Assembly (NCBI RefSeq): GCF_000484535.1
Contig: NC_022600.1
Location: 2,728,001 to 2,792,000 of the forward strand
Length of the DNA: 64,000 nt
Direction of reading: 5' to 3'
Source of the DNA: Gloeobacter kilaueensis JS1
GTDB lineage: Bacteria; Cyanobacteriota; Cyanobacteriia; Gloeobacterales; Gloeobacteraceae
Part shown: piece after piece, positions 28,602 to 38,229 of the stretch
Layout: the number at the start of each line of letters is the position of its first letter
How positions within the stretch are numbered: the stretch's first letter is position 1
The notes under the pieces: generated by a model
Told to the model about the DNA's origin: nothing
What the model saw: only the letters and a program-made list of their open reading frames with translations
Databases searched by the model: none
Program-made: the position numbers and the translations under genes

Positions 28602-30290
28602 GTGGCTAGTTCCGGTTTTCTAGATCTTCGAAATTTGCGCCGCTACGACCCCCAGGCTATCGATGCCTACTACCGTCGGCATCTGTTCATTGCCATCGGG
28701 CGCGCCATCTCCGTACTGCTGGCCTTTGCCGGTTTTGGCCTGCAACTGTGGTGGGATGGAGTGCGGGGGTGTGTCGAACGCAACCGCCTCAGGCGGGCGG
28801 CCCAACTGCGCCAGCTCCTGACCGACCTTGGCCCCGGCAGCATCAAGATTGGCCAGGCCCTCTCGACGCGGCCCGACCTGCTGCCCAAGGACTACATGGA
28901 GGAGTTGACGCGGCTGCAGGACCAGTTGCCGCCCTTCGACAACACCGTTGCCTTCGAGTGCATCCGCCGTGAACTGGGCCGACCGGCGCAGGAAGTTTTT
29001 GAGCGCATCGACCCGACGCCGGTTGCAGCCGCTTCTTTGGGCCAGGTCTACCGTGCCCAACTGCGCACCGGCGAACGGGTAGCCGTCAAGGTCCAGCGGC
29101 CCCACCTCGTCGAGAAGCTATCGCTCGATCTGGCGCTGCTGCGCTGGTTCTGTGCCCACTTTGCGGGTCTTTTGCCGCTCAACCTCGGCCACGACCTGGC
29201 AAGTATCGTCGATGAATTCGGCTCCAAGCTCTTCGAGGAGATCGACTACGAGAACGAGGCGACCAACGCCGAGCGCTTCGCCCGCTACTTCGAGAACGAT
29301 CCGAACGTCTACATTCCGTGCATCTACCGCGAGTACAGCAGCCGCAAGGTGCTCACCATCGAGTGGATCGATGGCATCAAGCTCACCGACACCACCGCAA
29401 TCAAAGCGGCGGGCCTCGACATCGATTCACTCATCCGTATCGGGGTCGAGTCGGGCCTCAGGCAACTGCTCGAGTACGGCTTCTTCCACGCTGACCCCCA
29501 CCCTGGCAATCTCTTTGCTCTGCGCGACGGGCGGATGGCCTACATCGACTTTGGCATGATGGACCAGTTGTCGGAGGAGACGAAGGAGACCCTCGTCGAT
29601 GCGCTGGTGCATCTGATCAACCGCGAGTACGTCGCCCTGTCCGGGGACTTCGTGCGCCTCGGGTTTCTCGCCCCCGGCACCGACCTTGAGCCGATCGTGC
29701 CTGCGATCGAGGAGGTGACAGGCGACATCATGGGCCAGAAGGTGGTCGATTTTAACTTCAAGACGATCACCGACCGCTTTTCAGATCTGGTCTACGAGTT
29801 TCCGTTTCGGGTGCCCGCCCAGTTTGCCCTGATTATCCGCTCGCTGATTACGCAAGAAGGCATCGCCCTCTCCCTCTCGCCCAACTTCAAAATCGTCGAG
29901 GTGGCCTACCCCTACGTCGCCCGCCGCCTTTTAACGGGTGAATCGCCCCGATTGCGCCAGCGCCTCTTAGAAGTGCTCTTCAAAGGGGGCCGCTTTCAGT
30001 GGCACCGGCTTGAAAATCTCCTGCAAATCGCCGGTACCGGCGGCAACTTCGATCTGTTGCCCGCTGCCCGCCTTGGCCTCGAATCGCTCCTTTCAGCCGA
30101 CGGCGCTTACCTGCGCGAACGGCTGATCCTGGCTGTCACCGAAGACGATCGCCTCCATACCAGAGAGATCGGTCGGCTCTGGAATCTGGTCCGTCCCGCC
30201 ATCCAACCGCGCAAGATAGTTGATACGGCTCTATCCAGCCTGCGCGAACGACTGGCCGCCGGTTCCACCCGCCCGGCCCTGCAGGATTGA
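28602..30290 (+). CDS. UbiB/ABC1-family atypical kinase
   Basis: A 562-residue membrane-anchored kinase-like protein of the ABC1/UbiB family, which supports quinone synthesis or handling. The KxGQ signature reads GSIKIGQALSTRPDLLP (about 85-101). An Ala-rich nucleotide loop AAASLGQVYRAQLRTGERVAVKVQRP (about 145-170), the ATP-site Glu EIDYENEA and the catalytic FHADPHPGN, with IDFGMMDQL as the metal-binding Asp, are all present. Start is GTG 28602. Cyanobacteria carry several ABC1K paralogues, so the quinone target (plastoquinone, tocopherol or another) is undecided. Confidence 0.9.
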   Translation: MASSGFLDLRNLRRYDPQAIDAYYRRHLFIAIGRAISVLLAFAGFGLQLWWDGVRGCVERNRLRRAAQLRQLLTDLGPGSIKIGQALSTRPDLLPKDYMEELTRLQDQLPPFDNTVAFECIRRELGRPAQEVFERIDPTPVAAASLGQVYRAQLRTGERVAVKVQRPHLVEKLSLDLALLRWFCAHFAGLLPLNLGHDLASIVDEFGSKLFEEIDYENEATNAERFARYFENDPNVYIPCIYREYSSRKVLTIEWIDGIKLTDTTAIKAAGLDIDSLIRIGVESGLRQLLEYGFFHADPHPGNLFALRDGRMAYIDFGMMDQLSEETKETLVDALVHLINREYVALSGDFVRLGFLAPGTDLEPIVPAIEEVTGDIMGQKVVDFNFKTITDRFSDLVYEFPFRVPAQFALIIRSLITQEGIALSLSPNFKIVEVAYPYVARRLLTGESPRLRQRLLEVLFKGGRFQWHRLENLLQIAGTGGNFDLLPAARLGLESLLSADGAYLRERLILAVTEDDRLHTREIGRLWNLVRPAIQPRKIVDTALSSLRERLAAGSTRPALQD

Positions 30291-30499
30291 ACGCAGGATT
30301 CACCTGAGCCGTTTTGCCGGTTCTGTGCGCTATTTCGACAGGAAGCCAACAGCTTTCTACTTGACCCCCCGATTGGCCAGAGGGCGGCAGAGCGCTGCCC
30401 TCTTATTTATGCTCGAAAGCGGGCGGGCGGGACTTCTATAATTGTTTTGACGCTTGGTTTTCGCTGCCTGAGACTGAGCTTCTGTGAGGAGGCAAGATA

Positions 30500-31135
30500 A
30501 TGCAGGGTTTGCTGGCGTATGCGGTCGGAACCTTTCTGGCTCTGTTGCCGATTGCCAATCCGATCGGAGCGGTGCCTGTTTTTTATAGTCTGACCGGCGG
30601 CGACCCTCCGGATTATCGGCTGCAGCAGGCGCGGATGACAGCGATCAACGTGCTCTGGGTGCTGGCGCTCTTTTTGATCGCAGGCAAGGTGATCTTGTCG
30701 TTCTTTGGCATCTCCCTGGCCGTCCTTCGGGTAGCGGGCGGCCTTTTGGTGGGCCACACCGCCTGGGAGATGGTGACGGCTCGACCGCGACTGACGGTCC
30801 CCGAAAACGAAGAAGCGGCAGATAAAGACGACATTTCTTTTACACCGATGGCGGTACCGATGCTGAGCGGGCCGGGGGCAATCGGAGTTGTGATTGGCCT
30901 GGCAGCAAAGGCGACGGGCGTCTTTGACTACATTGGCTGCCTGGTGGGCATCGTGCTCCTCAGCGCCGTCACCTATCTCAGCCTCGTCGTGGGCGAACCG
31001 CTCATCAAGGCCCTGGGCAAAACCGGCGTCGGTGCCCTCAACCGCGTGCTCGGCTTTTTAATTCTGGCTATCGCTGTCCAATTTGTCGCCGATGGCACCC
31101 TGCAATTCGTCCACGAATCAGGGCTTATCAAGTAG
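30500..31135 (+). CDS. MarC-family integral membrane protein
   Basis: A 211-residue inner-membrane protein with about six hydrophobic segments. The family pattern ANPIGAVPVFYSLTG near residue 20 and FTPMAVPMLSGPGAIG near 112-127 are typical of MarC. Family members were once thought to export antibiotics, but the true role is not clear. It follows a strong GAGGAGG-like ribosome-binding site. Upstream 209 bp (30291-30499) contain a TATAAT at 30435 but no convincing -35, so the promoter is uncertain. The gene converges on the pilus-like operon. Confidence 0.85.
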   Translation: MQGLLAYAVGTFLALLPIANPIGAVPVFYSLTGGDPPDYRLQQARMTAINVLWVLALFLIAGKVILSFFGISLAVLRVAGGLLVGHTAWEMVTARPRLTVPENEEAADKDDISFTPMAVPMLSGPGAIGVVIGLAAKATGVFDYIGCLVGIVLLSAVTYLSLVVGEPLIKALGKTGVGALNRVLGFLILAIAVQFVADGTLQFVHESGLIK

Positions 31136-31161
31136 AGCGAGCGTCCACTGGGGGCAGATTT

Positions 31162-31671
31162 TCAAAGCCGCATCTTGGCCAGGTTGGCGACAAACCTGTC
31201 CATCGTGGAGTTGAGCGGATAGGCGCTGTCCCAGCCGGGACTGCACTCACCTAGAATCGTCGTCACCCGCCGGTAGTGGTCGGGGTAGCGGGCCTGGTCG
31301 CACACGGCGGACCAGGGCGCTTTGACCACTGGCCAGAACATCGGTTTTCCCTCATTCAAAAGACTCGGTACCGAGATGATCGTCGGATCGCCGGGGCTGT
31401 CGTAACCGGCGCACAGCGGATCGAGGTTGGCGTTGTTCCAGCAGTTGGTCGTGCCCGGCTGGTTGGCTGTCGCGATCTGCGAGCGCCACTGGCTCATGGT
31501 CTCGACGCCCTGGGTGGTCGCTTCGACGTTGGCATCGCGGGTGACGCCGACGGTGGTGGTGGCGACCACCCCTCCCAGAACGGCGAGGGCGGCGAGCACG
31601 ATCACCATCTCAAAGAGGGTAAAGCCGCGAGTGTTGCGGCGCTGGAGCTGAAAATATCGGGTACGCATCAT
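31162..31671 (-). CDS. Pseudopilin/prepilin 2 of type IV pilus-like system
   Basis: A 169-residue prepilin. The class III-like N-terminus RRNTRGFTLFEMVIVLAALAV has the cleavage site Gly-Phe after a short basic leader, with Glu5 of the mature protein (FTLFE), followed by a hydrophobic helix. The Cys-containing globular part has a C-terminal Cys pair candidate. Cleavage and methylation would need a prepilin peptidase encoded elsewhere. The ATG overlaps the stop of the PilO-like gene by 4 bp. The product could be a major pilin or a minor subunit. It is last in the operon. Confidence 0.85.
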   Translation of the reverse strand: MMRTRYFQLQRRNTRGFTLFEMVIVLAALAVLGGVVATTTVGVTRDANVEATTQGVETMSQWRSQIATANQPGTTNCWNNANLDPLCAGYDSPGDPTIISVPSLLNEGKPMFWPVVKAPWSAVCDQARYPDHYRRVTTILGECSPGWDSAYPLNSTMDRFVANLAKMRL

Positions 31672-32261
31672 CTTGAAAGTTCCCTGGAAGTGCGAGTCAA
31701 AAAAGTCAGCTCGACCCGCAGTTGCACGGCACTGTCGTTGCCCTGGGGACTGGTCAGCTCGTAGGAGCGCAGGGCCACACTGCCCCGGCTGCGCTCGTGC
31801 AGGTTGTCCAGGCCAGTAAGAAAGCTCCAGATTGCCGTTTCACTGCCACTGGTGCTCAAGGTGCAGAGCAGATCGGCGGCGCTGCGGCGCTCGCGGCGGA
31901 ACTGGGCCTGTACGGTGAGGCCGTAGCGGCCAGCAAGGCGGGTGAGTAGCTGCAGCGCCTGCACCTGGCTGGTCAGCCGCAGTCCTTCTAGCTGGACAAG
32001 TTGCCCCTGCACCTGCACCAGTCGCGAGCGGAGCGCCTCAGCACTCAGACCCGCGTCCTCGGCAAGGGTGGTTTCTTGCTCGGTGGCTGTCTGGACCTGC
32101 TGGCGGAAGTAGCTGCTGAGCAAAACGGCGAACAGACCGCTTACCAGCAGCAACCAGCCCACCCAGCGGTACAGGGCCGGTCGCCTGCCGGTGCTAGCCC
32201 TTGCGCTCGCTTTGAAGTCGGCTGCCAAGGTCGATTTCGATGGGGATAGAGACCTGATCAC
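31668..32261 (-). CDS. PilO-like inner membrane protein
   Basis: A 197-residue protein with a basic N-terminus, one hydrophobic segment at about 32-52 (VGWLLLVSGLFAVLLSSYF) and a periplasmic coiled coil plus ferredoxin-like C-terminus. This bitopic layout is that of PilO/GspM, which pairs with PilN in the alignment subcomplex of type IV pili. The gene overlaps the preceding PilN-like gene by 68 bp in another frame. An overlap that long is unusual, and the real start may be further downstream. No sequence motif by itself proves PilO; the call rests on layout and context. Confidence 0.6.
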   Translation of the reverse strand: MIRSLSPSKSTLAADFKASARASTGRRPALYRWVGWLLLVSGLFAVLLSSYFRQQVQTATEQETTLAEDAGLSAEALRSRLVQVQGQLVQLEGLRLTSQVQALQLLTRLAGRYGLTVQAQFRRERRSAADLLCTLSTSGSETAIWSFLTGLDNLHERSRGSVALRSYELTSPQGNDSAVQLRVELTFLTRTSRELSR

Positions 32262-33231
32262 GGGTGCTCACTCCAAAATTGAGGTCGCCCAATTTGCCCA
32301 GCCGCTCAAAGCGGGCGAGCGACTGCAGCACGGCGAGGGGGCTGCCGGAGAGGGTCAGGCTGAGCTTGCTGCGGTCGGCAAGTTTGAGCTGCTGGATACG
32401 GGTACCTTCGCCCAGATTGCGGCGCAATAGACCGGCAAGAAGCCCACTCGGGATGTGCTTTGCGCCCGCTCTCGCAAATTCCTGGCTCTGCTGGGCATAG
32501 CGGGCCTTGACCGAGCGCAGTTCGTCCTTGATGGGCAGCAACTCTGCCTGCAGTAGCCCTGGCCCGTAGCGATCGAGGGCGATCTGGATCTGCCACCACT
32601 GGGTGGCACTCCAGCCCCACAGCCCGACGCCGACGAGCGAGAGCAAGACAGTGAGCTGCCGGGCGGTGAGGGCCACCAGGGGCAGGGCGAGCTTGCGGTG
32701 GGTGCCCAGCTCTAAGAGCGAGGCGAGGGCACCGGGATTGGCTGCCAGAGGAATCGCCAGCGAGGCGAGTTTGGCGTCGCCGCTCGCCGGAAGGGGCCGG
32801 TTGCCCAGGTAGTAGACCGGTTCGCTGTCGTCGGTCGTCAGCAACTCCACCGCCCGCGCCAGGCTGCCGGCACTGCGAGAGGCGAGGGCGTTCTGGCGCT
32901 CGAGGCCGTCGTCGCCGATGCGGGCAACCTCGATATAGGTCTGTGCAGTCGTGGACAGATCGACGATCGTGACGAAGGGCGGCAATCTGCGGGTCTTGCG
33001 CACCACCGCCCGCATGGCGGCGAGCATCAGCGGGTAGGCAAACTCCGCTCCCCGTGCGCGGGGCCTGGCCGCCTGCCACTGGACGTTGACAGGGCCGACT
33101 GCATCCTTGCGCCAGGAACCGCCCTGATCGAGCGCTTCGGTTTCGGGCATCTCCCACTGGGAGGTGGCCAGGTAACAGGCACCTCCCAGCTGGAAGCCAG
33201 TCACTTCATCTTCTAAGACAAGCAGTGCCAT
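32194..33231 (-). CDS. PilN/GspL-like inner membrane protein
   Basis: A 345-residue protein with a cytosolic N-terminal half (about 1-195), a transmembrane helix at about 200-220 (LTVLLSLVGVGLWGWSAT) and a periplasmic C-terminal domain that ends with a ferredoxin-like pattern. This is the layout of GspL or of a PilM-PilN fusion. The N-terminal part does not show clear actin-fold ATP-binding motifs. It lies between the first pilin and the PilO-like gene. The assignment is by position and architecture. Confidence 0.55.
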   Translation of the reverse strand: MALLVLEDEVTGFQLGGACYLATSQWEMPETEALDQGGSWRKDAVGPVNVQWQAARPRARGAEFAYPLMLAAMRAVVRKTRRLPPFVTIVDLSTTAQTYIEVARIGDDGLERQNALASRSAGSLARAVELLTTDDSEPVYYLGNRPLPASGDAKLASLAIPLAANPGALASLLELGTHRKLALPLVALTARQLTVLLSLVGVGLWGWSATQWWQIQIALDRYGPGLLQAELLPIKDELRSVKARYAQQSQEFARAGAKHIPSGLLAGLLRRNLGEGTRIQQLKLADRSKLSLTLSGSPLAVLQSLARFERLGKLGDLNFGVSTRDQVSIPIEIDLGSRLQSERKG

Positions 33232-33236
33232 CGGTC

Positions 33237-33740
33237 TTACGGAGCGATATAGAAGGGCGAGGCTGTCCCACCAGTGTTGGCCGGGGTCGGATACTGCCCT
33301 TCACCAAAACCAGCCGTCGGTAGATTGGCGGGGCACTGTCCATCCGGCGATGACAGACCGAGGGCAGCGGAGACACGGTTTTTGAGATTGCCGGGAACGT
33401 TGGCGTTGGCGCACAGAGCAGCCAGGGACACCTGGAGGTTTTGAGGTCGGAAGTTATCGCCGAGAATCTTCTTGAGATCCTGTACCTGCTGGTCTTCTGG
33501 CTTCTGGATGGTATTGAAGTTGTCAAAGTCGGTCTGCACACCCTTGGCAAGCACAGTGTCTCCCCAGAGGCGCATCTTCTCAAGCACCGAGACGCTCGCC
33601 TCCGCCTTTGAGTCACTGCTGAGATTCGAGAGAGTAAAAAACGAGGCGAGGGCCAGAAAGATCAACACGATCATGGCGATGGTCAGCTCGATTACTGTTA
33701 CACCGCGTCGATTGCGCCTGCGAACTTTTAGCTGCAGCAT
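33237..33740 (-). CDS. Prepilin 1 of type IV pilus-like system
   Basis: A 167-residue prepilin. RRNRRGVTVIELTIAMIVLIF has Gly-Val at the cleavage site, mature VTVIE with Glu5, and a long hydrophobic helix. The globular domain has two Cys (LCANANV and GQCPAN), a likely disulfide loop, and a C-terminus rich in Pro and Gly. It follows the GspF/PilR-like gene by 21 bp. A prepilin peptidase is not encoded nearby. Confidence 0.87.
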   Translation of the reverse strand: MLQLKVRRRNRRGVTVIELTIAMIVLIFLALASFFTLSNLSSDSKAEASVSVLEKMRLWGDTVLAKGVQTDFDNFNTIQKPEDQQVQDLKKILGDNFRPQNLQVSLAALCANANVPGNLKNRVSAALGLSSPDGQCPANLPTAGFGEGQYPTPANTGGTASPFYIAP

Positions 33741-33761
33741 GGCGATTTCCTCACAAAGAAT

Positions 33762-34856
33762 TTATTGCAGTTTGGGCAGCACGACGGAGAACTGGACGAT
33801 GAACGCTTCGAGGAAGATGACCGTCGCCGCGATCGGCAGGTAACCGAGTGCCTCAAAGAACAGGGCCGTGCTGCCTGCTCCTTTGAGGGTCTGGTCGGCC
33901 AGGGCTTCTCGACGGGCTTCGATGGCTCCCAGGCGCGCCTGGGGGTCCATCGTTTCGAGAGTGGTCAAAAAGGCGCGCATCTCGGGACGAATGCGCTGGT
34001 GGGACAGGCCGCGCCGGAGAAAGGAACGGACGCTGTTACCTTCGATCTGCATGTGACGGCCAATGCCGGCGAGGGCGGTGCCCAGAAAGGGACCGGCGAC
34101 GTTGGCGGCCCGCTCCAGGCTTTCACCGAAGAGGGTGCCCGAGCGCAACAGCACCTGCAGTGCGCCCAAAAAGCTCAACCAGCGCAGGTCGATCAGCACC
34201 TGCAAGGCAGAAATCCGGGCGGAGGCGTTCTCAAAAAATGCGAGGACGCGGGGCTGCTTGAACCCCCAGAGGCTGCCCACCAGCAGACCGGCGATGAGCA
34301 GTACCCATAGCCAGGGCCAGTCGTGGATAAAGCGGATGACGTTCGCCTGCAGGGCGAAGACCGGGTAGTGGGAGGCGTCCTTGCCTTCGATTTCTTTGAG
34401 CAGGGCACCCAGTTGGGTGGCACTCACCCCGACCAGCACGCCCTGAGAAAATAAAAAGATATACAGAATGCGCTTGAGGGGTCCGAAGACTTTGCTCTTG
34501 AGATCGACCTCGACCCGCAGAGATTTTTCGAGCACCGGCACGATGCCGTCGAGCTGACCGCGCAACTCCGCCTCGCGCACGCAACTGGTGAGCACTGCCG
34601 GGAAGCGCTTTGGAAAGCTCTGCATCGCCCGTGAGACAAAGACCTCCGAGCCCTCGCGGGCGTAGCGGAACATCAGCTGTGAGACCTCCAGCCAGGCGGG
34701 GTCGTTGCGGGCCTGGCCAATCTCGACCAGCACCCGGCAGCGGTCGATCGGTTTACCGAGGGAGGCGTTCCAGAGGTACTGCTGCAGGAGATCGAGGGTT
34801 TTGCGCTGGTTCCAGAACTTCAGCTCGAAGCGGCGCAGGGCGGGTTGGAGGGTCAT
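33762..34856 (-). CDS. PilC/GspF/PilR-type inner-membrane platform protein
   Basis: A 364-residue platform protein with three hydrophobic segments, near 150-170, 190-215 and 330-355, framing two cytosolic helical domains, as in PilC/GspF. LRSGTLFGESLERAANVAGPFLGTALAGI and AVLTSCVREAELRGQLDGIVPVLEKSL give the paired GxL-type domains. The ATG at 34856 overlaps the ATPase stop (ATGA), so the two proteins are coupled. This start removes about 115 residues of spurious upstream frame. In related systems it links ATPase to pilin assembly. It most resembles the short type IVb (PilR-like) group. Confidence 0.85.
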   Translation of the reverse strand: MTLQPALRRFELKFWNQRKTLDLLQQYLWNASLGKPIDRCRVLVEIGQARNDPAWLEVSQLMFRYAREGSEVFVSRAMQSFPKRFPAVLTSCVREAELRGQLDGIVPVLEKSLRVEVDLKSKVFGPLKRILYIFLFSQGVLVGVSATQLGALLKEIEGKDASHYPVFALQANVIRFIHDWPWLWVLLIAGLLVGSLWGFKQPRVLAFFENASARISALQVLIDLRWLSFLGALQVLLRSGTLFGESLERAANVAGPFLGTALAGIGRHMQIEGNSVRSFLRRGLSHQRIRPEMRAFLTTLETMDPQARLGAIEARREALADQTLKGAGSTALFFEALGYLPIAATVIFLEAFIVQFSVVLPKLQ

Positions 34857-36709
34857 GGTTCGACCTCCATCGTGTTTGAAGCGAGTAGACGCATCGCCTG
34901 GCGGTCCTCCTGCAGGTGGGGAGCGACTTTTTCCCAGCTCACCAGGCCACCGTGGCGGCGATCGGCGTCGAGCATCCAGGCGGCGGTGCGCCGATAGGTC
35001 TGCTGGTGCAGTTGCTCGGCGATGGCCAGTAGCTCGAAGACGGTGACGTTGGGCCGCAAAAAGTGCTCCGCCATCGCCGGGACGTAGAGCGCTTCGGTGA
35101 GGGGCACGCGGTCGGCGGTGTAGCCCTGCAGTGGTCCTTCGTTGCGGCAGGTGCCGCGCCCACAACCGGGGCCGGGACGCCGCCAGCAGCGAAACTGCCA
35201 CTGCAGTGCCTCGCGGATGTTGGCGGGGACCGCTTCGACAATGGAGCAGTGGGGACAGAGCCGGGGCAGAAGCCGCTGGCAGAAGACGTAGCCCATCGTC
35301 GAGACGAACGAGGCGATCTCAGTCTGGTTGTTGCCGGAAGCTTCGCCCCGCAGCAGGTTGCGCAGCCGCTCGGTAAAGCGCACCGCCCGGTTGGTGTGCA
35401 GGGTGGTGAGCACCAGTTTGCCGTTGGCAAAACTCAAGATCCGCTGGGCGGTAGCCCGGTCGTTGATTTCGCCAAAGATGATGTCGCCGGGGTCGTTGCG
35501 GGTGGCAAAGCGCGACCAGCCGGACCAGTCGTTTTGCTCGGTGACTTCGTACTGAAAAAGTCCTTCCACCAGCCGCTCGATCGGACACTCAAAGCTGTGG
35601 ACGTGGTGGCCGCGCCGGGCGCGCAGCAGGCCGACGTTCTGGAGAAGCATCGACTTGCCGGAATTCATCGAGCCTGTCACCATGCTGATCGCCGTCTCCA
35701 GATCGAGCAGACACAGTTGTTCGGTATCGACGATCTGTTCCATCTCAGCGAGGAGCGCCTCGGGCGCTTCTTCGCCTGTGGGCCACTGGCCCGTGATGGA
35801 GCGGTAGATGCGCGGATGCAAGTTCATCCGCTCGAGGGGGATAAAGCCGACCTGGCTGATGATCCGCAGGCCAATCTCCCAATCGCCGCCGTCGCCGGGA
35901 CCGAGGGGAGCCATCGCCAGCCGCATCGTCTGCATCTGGCCGTTGCGGTCGATCAAGGTGACGTTGCCGTACTGGATGCAGCGCTGAGAAATTTCGCAGT
36001 CCGCCGCCGAGGCGAGGCGGGCAAACATCTGGCGGCCCCGGCCCTCGTTCTCGACGCTGCCCCAGTTCAATTCGCCGATCTCATCGCTAATCAAGACGCG
36101 CTCTTCGCCGATGTGGGCGGCGACGTAGGCGCACTGGCCGCCCCTGGTAAAAAGCCGCACGTCGGAGGCTTCGTAGGCCAGAAGCACTTCGTAGAGCTGG
36201 ATGATCGCACTGTCAGCCGGAGACTCGCCCCAGCGCACGATCTTGTCGTGGGACTTGACGGAGGTGGCAGAGAGCGACGACTGGCTGCCGGCAGCGATCT
36301 GGCGGCGCAGGAGGTTAAAGAGTTCGAGTTTTTCGGGCACGAGGACCGGCAGCGCCTGCAGTTCTTCCTGCTCGGCCACCGTCAGCGGACTGACGGTCAA
36401 TACCGAGCGTCGGGCACGGTGGCAGATGACCAGATGGCCGAGGCTGGCCCAGTTCTTTTCGACCTGCTGCACCTCGACCTCTGCTAGATCTGCGCTATGG
36501 AGCACCCCATCGACGGAGAAGAACACCCCGGCGCAGTGCTCCCAGAAGGTTTGCTCGTCGCTCACCTTCTGGCAGGCCATCGCAAAGAAGCGGATGCCGC
36601 TGGTGCGGTAGAGTCCTTCGAGGACGCTTTGCTCGGCGGCGTTGGCGCTCACCTGGCGAATAAAGCGATTCACCCGGTCCTGGCTTTTAGAAAGCAGAGG
36701 GCTCTTCAT
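34853..36709 (-). CDS. PilB/GspE-type secretion ATPase, type IVb-like
   Basis: A 618-residue traffic ATPase. Walker A is GSMNSGKS (346-353); GDIIFGEIND (408-417) is the Walker B region, with an Asn where many family members have Arg; LTTLHTN (434-440) is the His box. C-terminal cysteines (C485, C488, C516, C521) suggest a zinc site as in PilB/GspE, followed by PLTEALYVP. The N-terminal 300 residues form a divergent regulatory domain. It is closest in style to IncI1 PilQ and other type IVb extension ATPases. No PilT-like retraction ATPase is in the window. Confidence 0.88.
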   Translation of the reverse strand: MKSPLLSKSQDRVNRFIRQVSANAAEQSVLEGLYRTSGIRFFAMACQKVSDEQTFWEHCAGVFFSVDGVLHSADLAEVEVQQVEKNWASLGHLVICHRARRSVLTVSPLTVAEQEELQALPVLVPEKLELFNLLRRQIAAGSQSSLSATSVKSHDKIVRWGESPADSAIIQLYEVLLAYEASDVRLFTRGGQCAYVAAHIGEERVLISDEIGELNWGSVENEGRGRQMFARLASAADCEISQRCIQYGNVTLIDRNGQMQTMRLAMAPLGPGDGGDWEIGLRIISQVGFIPLERMNLHPRIYRSITGQWPTGEEAPEALLAEMEQIVDTEQLCLLDLETAISMVTGSMNSGKSMLLQNVGLLRARRGHHVHSFECPIERLVEGLFQYEVTEQNDWSGWSRFATRNDPGDIIFGEINDRATAQRILSFANGKLVLTTLHTNRAVRFTERLRNLLRGEASGNNQTEIASFVSTMGYVFCQRLLPRLCPHCSIVEAVPANIREALQWQFRCWRRPGPGCGRGTCRNEGPLQGYTADRVPLTEALYVPAMAEHFLRPNVTVFELLAIAEQLHQQTYRRTAAWMLDADRRHGGLVSWEKVAPHLQEDRQAMRLLASNTMEVEP

Positions 36710-36716
36710 GATGGCG

Positions 36717-38219
36717 TCAGTTTAAGGGTGTGACCCCGGTCTGGGGCCGGGGGGTCAAAACGGGCTGGGGCACTGACTGGGAAAGATTTTCCGGCGCTTG
36801 CTGCGGGAAATTGTTGGGGGCGGAGCGCGGTGTCGGGTACTCCGGCGGCAGGTTGCGCGGACTTTCGGCGGCTGGGGCTTCCGCTTCGAGCAGTTCTGCC
36901 CCGGCAAGGGGCTGCTCCTGGATCACCGGCTCGATCATGATGAGCAGGCGCTGGTTTTTGACGATGTGGTTGGTGCCCCGAAAGAGGGCTCCGAGCAGGG
37001 GAATATCGCTCAACAGCGGCACGCGATATTCGATATCCGCCTCGTCGTGGCGGGTGGCACCGCCCAACAGCGCGACGCCGCCGCTGTCGAGCCGCAGGTT
37101 GGGAATATCTATCGAGTTAGTGTTGATCACCAGGTCCTGCCCCGAGCCCTGGGGATCGGAAAAATCGCCGCGCACGGTCACGGCCACCTGCTTTTTGGAG
37201 GGCAGCACGACCGGGGTGAGGTTGAGGGTGGTGCGGGCGTTGATCGCCTGGGTGGAATTGATGAGCGCTCCGTTGGAGATGATCGCCTGGGGCACCCGGA
37301 ACTGGACATTCTGGCTGATCGTGGCGGTCTCGCCGTCGGTGACGACGAGCTGTTGATCGATGAGCGTCTGCAGGGCGTTGATCTGCTGCAACAGCTGCAG
37401 CTGCAGGACGATGTTGGCAAAGCTAAAAGTAAAAGCCGAGCGGTTCGGGAGCACGCCGTAGTTGCCGAGAGGACCACTGATTGCGCCGGTAGTGGGCGTG
37501 GTGCCCGACTCGCTCGTCGCACCCCCGAGGCCCGAGTAGACCGGGTAGGGGCTGCCCCGCAGGGCACCGCCGGTGCCGAGGTCGAGGCCGAAACGGCCCA
37601 GGGCAATCGGCCTGCCGTAGGCGTCGTAGGAACCGGAGGTGAGGCCGGTGCCGAGACTTAGCCCCCGCTCCTGGGCGAGACTGTCGTTGACCAGAAGCAC
37701 CCGCAGGCGGAGCACGACCTGGGCCGGGGCACTCAACTTGTCTGAGACGTAGATGACGTTGCGGTTAGCGCGGGAGCGAAAGGCGCGAAAACCGATGATC
37801 TCCATGATTTCTTTGAGCTGGGCAAAGGGGTCCGCGCCCTGGAAGTTGTTGTAGCTGAGGCTGAACTGGCTCGGTAACGGCACGTCGAGGCGGCGGTTGC
37901 CGGCACTGGTGCTGGCGAGGCCAGGAGTGGTCGAGCTGGTGTTGAGCACCGTGTTGTTGCCCGAGACGTAGGTGCCGTCCTGCCCAGACTGGCTGCCGTC
38001 GAGGGAGGTAGCTCCAGGAGCACCGGCTGTACGACCAGCCCCGCGCTCGATGAAGATGACGGTCAGCCCCGATTGGGCGGCCAGATCCTGGATAAAATCC
38101 TTGGCGGAGACGCCCCGCTGGGCGGAGAGGTTAAAGGTATTGGGCTGGGCTGTAGCCGGTAAGCAGGCAGGCAGAGCCAGCATCGCCCCGACAAGCAACG
38201 CGCAGGTGGTCTTCTTCAT
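36717..38219 (-). CDS. Secretin, outer-membrane ring protein
   Basis: A 500-residue outer-membrane secretin. A signal peptide covers about 1-25 (ends ACLPATAQP). N-domains carry FQGADPFAQLKEIMEIIGFRAF (about 140) and the Ser/Gly/Thr-rich insert near 80-130. The secretin core at about 290-450 ends with the diagnostic VPLLSDIPLLGALFRGT and KNQRLLIMIEPVI. A Pro-rich tail follows. I chose ATG 38219, which puts the signal peptide first; the frame extends 24 codons upstream and would overlap the previous gene. It forms the outer channel through which the pilus or substrate leaves. Confidence 0.9.
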   Translation of the reverse strand: MKKTTCALLVGAMLALPACLPATAQPNTFNLSAQRGVSAKDFIQDLAAQSGLTVIFIERGAGRTAGAPGATSLDGSQSGQDGTYVSGNNTVLNTSSTTPGLASTSAGNRRLDVPLPSQFSLSYNNFQGADPFAQLKEIMEIIGFRAFRSRANRNVIYVSDKLSAPAQVVLRLRVLLVNDSLAQERGLSLGTGLTSGSYDAYGRPIALGRFGLDLGTGGALRGSPYPVYSGLGGATSESGTTPTTGAISGPLGNYGVLPNRSAFTFSFANIVLQLQLLQQINALQTLIDQQLVVTDGETATISQNVQFRVPQAIISNGALINSTQAINARTTLNLTPVVLPSKKQVAVTVRGDFSDPQGSGQDLVINTNSIDIPNLRLDSGGVALLGGATRHDEADIEYRVPLLSDIPLLGALFRGTNHIVKNQRLLIMIEPVIQEQPLAGAELLEAEAPAAESPRNLPPEYPTPRSAPNNFPQQAPENLSQSVPQPVLTPRPQTGVTPLN

Positions 38220-38229
38220 TTGTCTGGAC

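Noticed and set aside
30429-30462. Promoter of marC from the TATAAT near 30435
   Set aside because: No -35 hexamer at 16-18 bp; the TTGACG further downstream lacks a matching -10.
35063-36487. Plus-strand open frame of 474 codons opposite the secretion ATPase
   Set aside because: Antisense to a gene with clear Walker motifs; its own sequence has no recognisable domain.
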